From Thermoplasmata archaeon UBA184 (lineage in GTDB: Archaea > Thermoplasmatota > Thermoplasmata > Lutacidiplasmatales > UBA184): a stretch of DNA of 8,873 bases. The first letter of the stretch is position 1. Each line of letters opens with the position of its first letter. Below are positions 4,776-8,873 of the stretch, piece after piece. The DNA is taken from contig DAEB01000048.1 of NCBI GenBank assembly GCA_002495185.1, positions 1 to 8,873 of the forward strand. The letters run 5' to 3'. A program made the translations under genes and the position numbers. Below the pieces are notes generated by a model, which saw only the letters and a list, made by a program, of their open reading frames with translations, had not been told where the DNA came from and searched no databases.

Positions 4776-6104
4776 ATGGCAGCGACCACTCAAACCGCGG
4801 CGAGACCGTCGGTCTCGTGCGCTCTCATCGTCCTGGACGGTCTCGGTGACCGACCGAATCCGGCGACCGAGAACAAGAGCCCGGTGGAAGCCGCCCGGAC
4901 GCCGAACCTCGACCGCATGGTCGCCTCGGGAGCCCTCGGCGACGTGATGGTCGTCGGTCCCGGAGTGGCGCCCGAGTCCGACGCCGGGGTCTTTGCGCTG
5001 CTGGGCTACGACCCGGTACGGGACTCGCCCGGGCGCGGCGTCTTAGAGGCCCTGGGGGTGGGGATCCCTCTCGTCGCGGGGGACGTTGCCCTCCGGCTGA
5101 ACTTCGCGACCGTCGATGGCGACGGAACTGTCCTCGATTCCCGGGTGGGCCGCTCTCTGGGGACGAGCGAGGCTCGGGAGCTCGCCCGCGGTCTCACCGA
5201 GGCGAACCTCCTGGCCACCGACGGGATCCGCGCCGAGGTCCGAGCCACGGTGGGTCACCGGGGAGTCCTCTGGCTCCATCCGACCGAGGGTGGACCGCTC
5301 TCGCCTGAGGTGACCAATGCCGACCCCTTCTACGAGAAGGTCGGGGGGATGGGTCAGGCGCGCCGCCCGGAGCACCCCAGCATCCTCGAGGTGACCCCGA
5401 CCGACGCTTCCGCCGAGGCGGCGCGGACCGCGCGAGCGATCAACCTGTTCCTCGCGAGGGCGAGAGACGTCCTCGCGGGCCATCGGGTCAACGCGCGTCG
5501 AGCGATCGGGGGTAAGAAGGTCGCCAACGGCCTTCTCGTACGAAACGCCGGCGCTCTCCCCGCCGTTCCCCTGCAGTCGTTCGCGGAGCGCTACGGCGTC
5601 CCCGGAGCTGCCGTGACCGAGATGCCCGTCGAGCGTGGGATCGCGATCGTCCTGGGCCTCGAGGACCGGTACGTGGGCCCGATGGGCCCGGACCGCGACG
5701 CCGGGTATCAGGAGCGCGCCCGGGTCACTCGAGAGACGCTCGCGCGGTTCCCGTTCGTCTACGTGCACCTCAAAGGACCGGACGAACCCGGCCACGATGG
5801 GAACGCGGTGCTCAAGCGGGAGATCGTCGAGGGGATCGACCGCTCGTTCTTTGGGCCGTTCCTCGAGGGGCTCGACACGACGCACGTCCGAGTCGCGGTC
5901 ACCGCGGACCATGCGACCCCGTGCATCCTGAAGGGCCACTCCGACGACCCGGTCCCTCTGCTGCTCTGTGGCGCGGGATTGGCACCGGAGAAGGGAGTGG
6001 GCCACAAGTTTGGCGAGCTCGCGGCGTCACAGGGGGCGCTCGGCCATCGGTCGGGGGCGGACGTTCTCAAGCTGTTGTTTCACCCTCCCGGTCCGGGGTC
6101 ATGA
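4776..6104 (+). CDS. apgM: 2,3-bisphosphoglycerate-independent phosphoglycerate mutase, archaeal type
   Basis: The enzyme interconverts 3-phosphoglycerate and 2-phosphoglycerate in glycolysis and gluconeogenesis, in the cytosol, and belongs to the alkaline-phosphatase-like metalloenzymes. Of its 442 residues, LIVLDGLGDRP (17-27) gives the first metal-binding Asp21. GVAPESDAGVFALLGYDP (63-80) carries the catalytic Ser68, which becomes phosphorylated. HLKGPDEPGHDGN (331-343) supplies Asp336 and His340. TADHATPCILKGHSDDPVP (376-394) supplies Asp378, His379 and His388. All expected metal-site motifs are present. The length is slightly above the ~400-410 residues usual for archaeal members, partly because of a 16-residue N-terminal extension. 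The ATG at 4776 is the earliest possible start, because TAG occurs in frame at 4770-4772. It is the first gene of a three-gene set and overlaps trm5 by 4 bp (ATGA). Confidence 0.92.
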   Translation: MAATTQTAARPSVSCALIVLDGLGDRPNPATENKSPVEAARTPNLDRMVASGALGDVMVVGPGVAPESDAGVFALLGYDPVRDSPGRGVLEALGVGIPLVAGDVALRLNFATVDGDGTVLDSRVGRSLGTSEARELARGLTEANLLATDGIRAEVRATVGHRGVLWLHPTEGGPLSPEVTNADPFYEKVGGMGQARRPEHPSILEVTPTDASAEAARTARAINLFLARARDVLAGHRVNARRAIGGKKVANGLLVRNAGALPAVPLQSFAERYGVPGAAVTEMPVERGIAIVLGLEDRYVGPMGPDRDAGYQERARVTRETLARFPFVYVHLKGPDEPGHDGNAVLKREIVEGIDRSFFGPFLEGLDTTHVRVAVTADHATPCILKGHSDDPVPLLLCGAGLAPEKGVGHKFGELAASQGALGHRSGADVLKLLFHPPGPGS

Positions 6105-7123
6105 ACTCCCCCGGAGTGGTCGTTCCTCGGTCGCAAGGCGAGGAGGTCCGCCTGGACCTGGTCGCCTCCGGACTCTTTCGCCCCGACCTTGAGATCCTCC
6201 ACGAGGGAGAGAATCTCGTGCTTCCGATCGACGCTCATGCCGGTGACGTCCCTCCCTCGTGGGGGACGGTCGTCGTTCGGGACTTCCGGCCGGTCGCTCG
6301 TCGTGGCGCGAGCAACTACCGGGATCTCCTCTCCTGGCCGGAATCGGAGAAGGACGCCTTACCCCGGTCGTTCGACGTGGTCGGGGAGATCGTGCTCATC
6401 CGGTTGCCGCCGGAGTTACGGGACCGGAAGAACCAGGTGGGAGGGGCCCTCCTCCGGTTCGTTCCCGGGGCTCGGCTGGTCGGACTCGACCTCGGGGTCC
6501 ACGGGCCGGAGCGTCGCCGTTCGGTCGAGCGCATCGCGGGGGACGGAACCTGGAGGACGCGGCACCGGGAGAACGGCCTCGAGTTCGAGGTCGACGTGGA
6601 GCGGGCCTACTTTTCCCCGCGTCTCGCTCGGGAGCATGCCCGATTCGCCGAGGCGGTTCGACCGGGGGACCGGGTCTACGACCTCTGCTGCGGCGTGGGA
6701 CCGTTCGCGCTCGCGGTCGCGCGCTCGGGTCGAGCCCGGGAGGTCACGGCGGTGGACGCCAATCCGGCCGCGATCGACCTCCTCCAGGCGAGCCTAACGC
6801 GGGCCCGGCTCGAGCGCCGCGTGCGAGTGGTCCACGAGCGGCTCGAGACGTTCCTCCCGACCGCCGAACCCGTCGAGCGCGTCGTAATCAATCTCCCCCA
6901 CGAAGGAATTAAGTACCTACCCTCGGTGGCGCGGACCGTCGCGTCCGGTGGCGGTTTGTACTACTACGAGGTCGTATCCCGGACAGATTTCGCAGGGAGA
7001 GGGAGTGCGCTTGTGAAGCTCCTGACCGCGATCGGGACCTTCTCCGTCGCGGCCCAGCGGGTGGTACACCCGTATTCGCCCACGGCCGACCTCGTGGCGT
7101 TCGAGTTCGGACGAACGGGGTGA
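6101..7123 (+). CDS. trm5: tRNA (guanine(37)-N1)-methyltransferase, Trm5 family
   Basis: This 340-residue S-adenosylmethionine-dependent enzyme methylates N1 of G37, next to the anticodon, and so prevents frameshifting. Family marks are RSFDVVGEIVLIRLP (89-103), RHRENGLEFEVDVERAYFSP (154-173) and the cofactor-binding loop YDLCCGVGPFALAVA (193-207). They continue with the acidic VDAN (218-221), the NLP motif (264-266) and a C-terminal RVVHPYSPTADLVAFEF (320-336). Residues 1-60 fit the small N-terminal domain. The cofactor loop has LCCG where many relatives have MFAG. The related wybutosine enzyme Taw2/TYW2 shares the fold, but NLP at 264 and the overall layout favour Trm5. The start ATG overlaps the apgM stop (ATGA), indicating coupled translation. 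The frame is open upstream inside apgM, but that extension has no family similarity. Confidence 0.85.
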   Translation: MNSPGVVVPRSQGEEVRLDLVASGLFRPDLEILHEGENLVLPIDAHAGDVPPSWGTVVVRDFRPVARRGASNYRDLLSWPESEKDALPRSFDVVGEIVLIRLPPELRDRKNQVGGALLRFVPGARLVGLDLGVHGPERRRSVERIAGDGTWRTRHRENGLEFEVDVERAYFSPRLAREHARFAEAVRPGDRVYDLCCGVGPFALAVARSGRAREVTAVDANPAAIDLLQASLTRARLERRVRVVHERLETFLPTAEPVERVVINLPHEGIKYLPSVARTVASGGGLYYYEVVSRTDFAGRGSALVKLLTAIGTFSVAAQRVVHPYSPTADLVAFEFGRTG

Positions 7124-7133
7124 ACTCTCGAGC

Positions 7134-8873
7134 ATGGCGCGGATCGTGAGCCTCTCGGAGGTGTCGGAGTCGGACCTTCCGCTCGTCGGGGGGAAGGCGA
7201 GCAAGCTCGGCGAGCTCGTCCGGGAGGGGCTCCCCATTCCCCCCGGCTTCGTCCTCACCACGGAGGCGTACGACGCGTTCGTCCGCGCGACCGCTCTCAG
7301 TACCGAGCTGCCGGCCGCGCTCGACTCGATCCGTCCCGAACAGCCGGAGACGATCGACGCGGCCTCCCTGCGGATCCGGTCCCTGTTCGAGACCGTCCCG
7401 TTCCCGAAGGACCTCCGGGACGAGATCGCGGAGGCCTACGAGACGTTCGCCCGGCAGAACGCGGTCCGGTTCTGTGCCGTTCGTTCGAGCGCCACGGCGG
7501 AGGACCTCGAAGGAGCGTCGTTCGCGGGCCTTCAGGAAACGTTCCTCAACGTCACGGGGACCGACCACGTTCTCGAGGCGGTCCGAAAATGCTGGGGCTC
7601 CCTCTTCACCCCCCGAGTCCTGATCTACCGATACCGGAAAGGCTTCGACCAGCGAACGGTGCGACTCGCCGTCCTCATTCAGAAGATGGTCGACGCGATC
7701 GTGAGCGGGATCCTGTTCACCCGGGACCCCAACACCGGCGAGAACCACATGATCGTCGAGGCCGGCTGGGGGTTGGGAGAGGCGATCGTCGGCGGCGAGG
7801 TCACTCCGGACCACTACGTCATCGACGGCTCCACCCTGAAGATCGTGCACAAACAGATATCCGAGCAGAAGGTTCGGCTCGTCCGCGCGGACGGGGGAGG
7901 AAACCGACGTGAGGATGTCCCGGCGGACGAGCGGAAGGCCCAGAAGCTTCCCGATAGCCGACTCCAGCGGCTCGCATCGCTCGCGCGCGTCATCGAGTCC
8001 CACTACCGTCGCCCGATGGACGTGGAGTGGTGCGGGGATGCGGATTCGCTCTACATCGTCCAGGCCCGACCCGTGACGACCATCCCGAAGTCCACGGCGC
8101 CGGGCGCGGCGGCGGAGGGGGCTCACGGCGGCGCGACGGGCGCGGGCGGTGAGGAGGCTCCCCTCGTGCGAGGGTTCGGAGCCAGCCCCGGGATGGCGGC
8201 CGGAGTCGCCCGGATCCTTCACGGTCCTCCCGAGATGGAGAAGCTGAAACCGGGCGAGATCCTCGTCACGACGATGACGACCCCGGACATGGTCCCGGCG
8301 ATGTCGCGCGCGGCGGGAATCGTCACGGACGAAGGGGGAATGACCTGCCACGCGGCGATCGTGTCGCGCGAGCTCGGAGTCCCGTGCGTCGTCGGGACGC
8401 GCACTGCCACGAAGACGATCGCGGACGGGAGCGAAGTCACCGTCGACGGAAAGACCGGCTCGGTCTATGCCGGCATTCGCCCCGGGGCCAAGGGGACCCC
8501 GTCCGCCGGCGCGCCTCCGGCGCATGCCGTCAGTGCGGGGCACGAGGCCGTTCCGGTCACCGCGACGAAGATCTACGTGAACGTCGGCGTCCCCGAGAAG
8601 GCCGAGGAGTACGCGCGCCTACCGGTGTCGGGCGTCGGGCTCCTTCGGATCGAGTTCATCTTCACGGCGCACGTTCGGGAGCACCCGCTCGCGCTCCTCA
8701 AGAAGGGCCGCAAGGACGAGCTCGTCCGGCGGCTGGCCGAAGGGATCGGCAAGGTCTGCCAGGCGTTCCACCCGCGGCCCGTGATCATCCGGACGTCGGA
8801 CTTCAAGACGAACGAGTACCGCGGAATGCCGGGGGGAGAGGAGTTCGAACCGGTCGAGGAGAACCCGATGATC
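7134..8873 (+). CDS. ppsA: Phosphoenolpyruvate synthase, C-terminus beyond window
   Basis: The enzyme makes phosphoenolpyruvate, AMP and phosphate from pyruvate and ATP, the entry to gluconeogenesis, and may run in reverse in some archaea. The window holds 580 codons of an expected ~780-800 and ends mid-gene. The ATP-binding domain comes first: GGKASKLGELVREGLPIPPG (19-38), RSSATAEDLEGASFAGLQET (117-136), GILFTRDPNTGENHMIVEAG (192-211) and VEWCGDADSLYIVQARPVT (297-315). The swivelling domain follows, with GGMTCHAAIVSRELGVPCVVGT, where His406 is the phosphorylated residue. The pyruvate-binding barrel starts near 500 (GVGLLRIEFIFTAH) and continues to RTSDFKTNEYRGMPGGEEFE. Two Ala/Gly-rich linkers (about 320-341 and 449-470) separate the domains. 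It starts 10 bp after trm5; GGGGTGA across the trm5 stop can serve as its ribosome binding site. Confidence 0.93.
   Translation, partial: MARIVSLSEVSESDLPLVGGKASKLGELVREGLPIPPGFVLTTEAYDAFVRATALSTELPAALDSIRPEQPETIDAASLRIRSLFETVPFPKDLRDEIAEAYETFARQNAVRFCAVRSSATAEDLEGASFAGLQETFLNVTGTDHVLEAVRKCWGSLFTPRVLIYRYRKGFDQRTVRLAVLIQKMVDAIVSGILFTRDPNTGENHMIVEAGWGLGEAIVGGEVTPDHYVIDGSTLKIVHKQISEQKVRLVRADGGGNRREDVPADERKAQKLPDSRLQRLASLARVIESHYRRPMDVEWCGDADSLYIVQARPVTTIPKSTAPGAAAEGAHGGATGAGGEEAPLVRGFGASPGMAAGVARILHGPPEMEKLKPGEILVTTMTTPDMVPAMSRAAGIVTDEGGMTCHAAIVSRELGVPCVVGTRTATKTIADGSEVTVDGKTGSVYAGIRPGAKGTPSAGAPPAHAVSAGHEAVPVTATKIYVNVGVPEKAEEYARLPVSGVGLLRIEFIFTAHVREHPLALLKKGRKDELVRRLAEGIGKVCQAFHPRPVIIRTSDFKTNEYRGMPGGEEFEPVEENPMI

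Noticed and set aside
5921..6100. Longer Trm5 start at 5921
   Set aside because: It would overlap 184 bp of conserved apgM, including the metal-site region, and the added residues do not resemble Trm5. ATGA coupling at 6101 is typical.
6909..8543. A 544-codon open frame on the minus strand opposite trm5 and ppsA
   Set aside because: It is Arg/Asp/Gly-rich low-information sequence antisense to well-conserved ppsA motifs. Codon bias in GC-rich genes commonly leaves the opposite strand open.

Overview
The window is a GC-rich piece of an archaeal chromosome. The archaeal assignment rests on several points: two proteins with the archaeal type IV pilin N-terminus, an archaeal-type cofactor-independent phosphoglycerate mutase (ApgM family), a Trm5-type tRNA methyltransferase, TATA-like boxes about 25-30 nt ahead of near-leaderless starts, and GGAGG ribosome binding sites. 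The high GC, together with large Thr/Ser/Gly-rich pilin-like proteins carrying Ig-like repeats, fits a euryarchaeal lineage such as a high-GC Thermoplasmatota. That lineage call is an inference and is not proven by anything in the window.

Layout, left to right. (1) At 1-228 (minus) is the N-terminal part of a ribbon-helix-helix regulator. It runs off the left edge and has its own TATA box and near-leaderless GTG start. (2) Positions 229-669 hold no convincing long gene. They do contain three copies of the 9-mer TGTCGAACA, one over the regulator's start codon and two spaced 21 bp apart. There is also an orphan TATA box followed by a foldable segment with a 14-codon frame, and a T6 run. (3) At 670-1320 is a small type IV pilin, followed by a strong hairpin that looks like a terminator. 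(4) At 1489-3564 is a 691-residue pilin-like protein whose C-terminal 298 residues are three tandem ~99-residue Ig/IPT-like repeats, each with a Cys pair. (5) At 3635-4738 (minus), convergent with it, is a four-helix membrane protein with a glycosylatable outer domain and a C-terminal cytosolic zinc ribbon. (6) From 4776 to the right edge is a tightly packed operon: apgM, trm5 (4-bp ATGA overlap) and ppsA (10-bp gap, cut by the window end).

The left half is therefore a cell-surface region (pilin, pilin-type adhesin, membrane protein), with no assembly ATPase, platform protein or prepilin peptidase in view. The right half is housekeeping metabolism. ApgM interconverts 3- and 2-phosphoglycerate and PpsA makes phosphoenolpyruvate from pyruvate, so the two bracket the enolase step of gluconeogenesis. 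A tRNA m1G37 methyltransferase gene sits between them.

The least explained parts are the modular pilin-adhesin, the membrane zinc-ribbon protein, and the leader region with its repeated TGT-N3-ACA boxes. No established mobile element, CRISPR array, rRNA or tRNA was seen.
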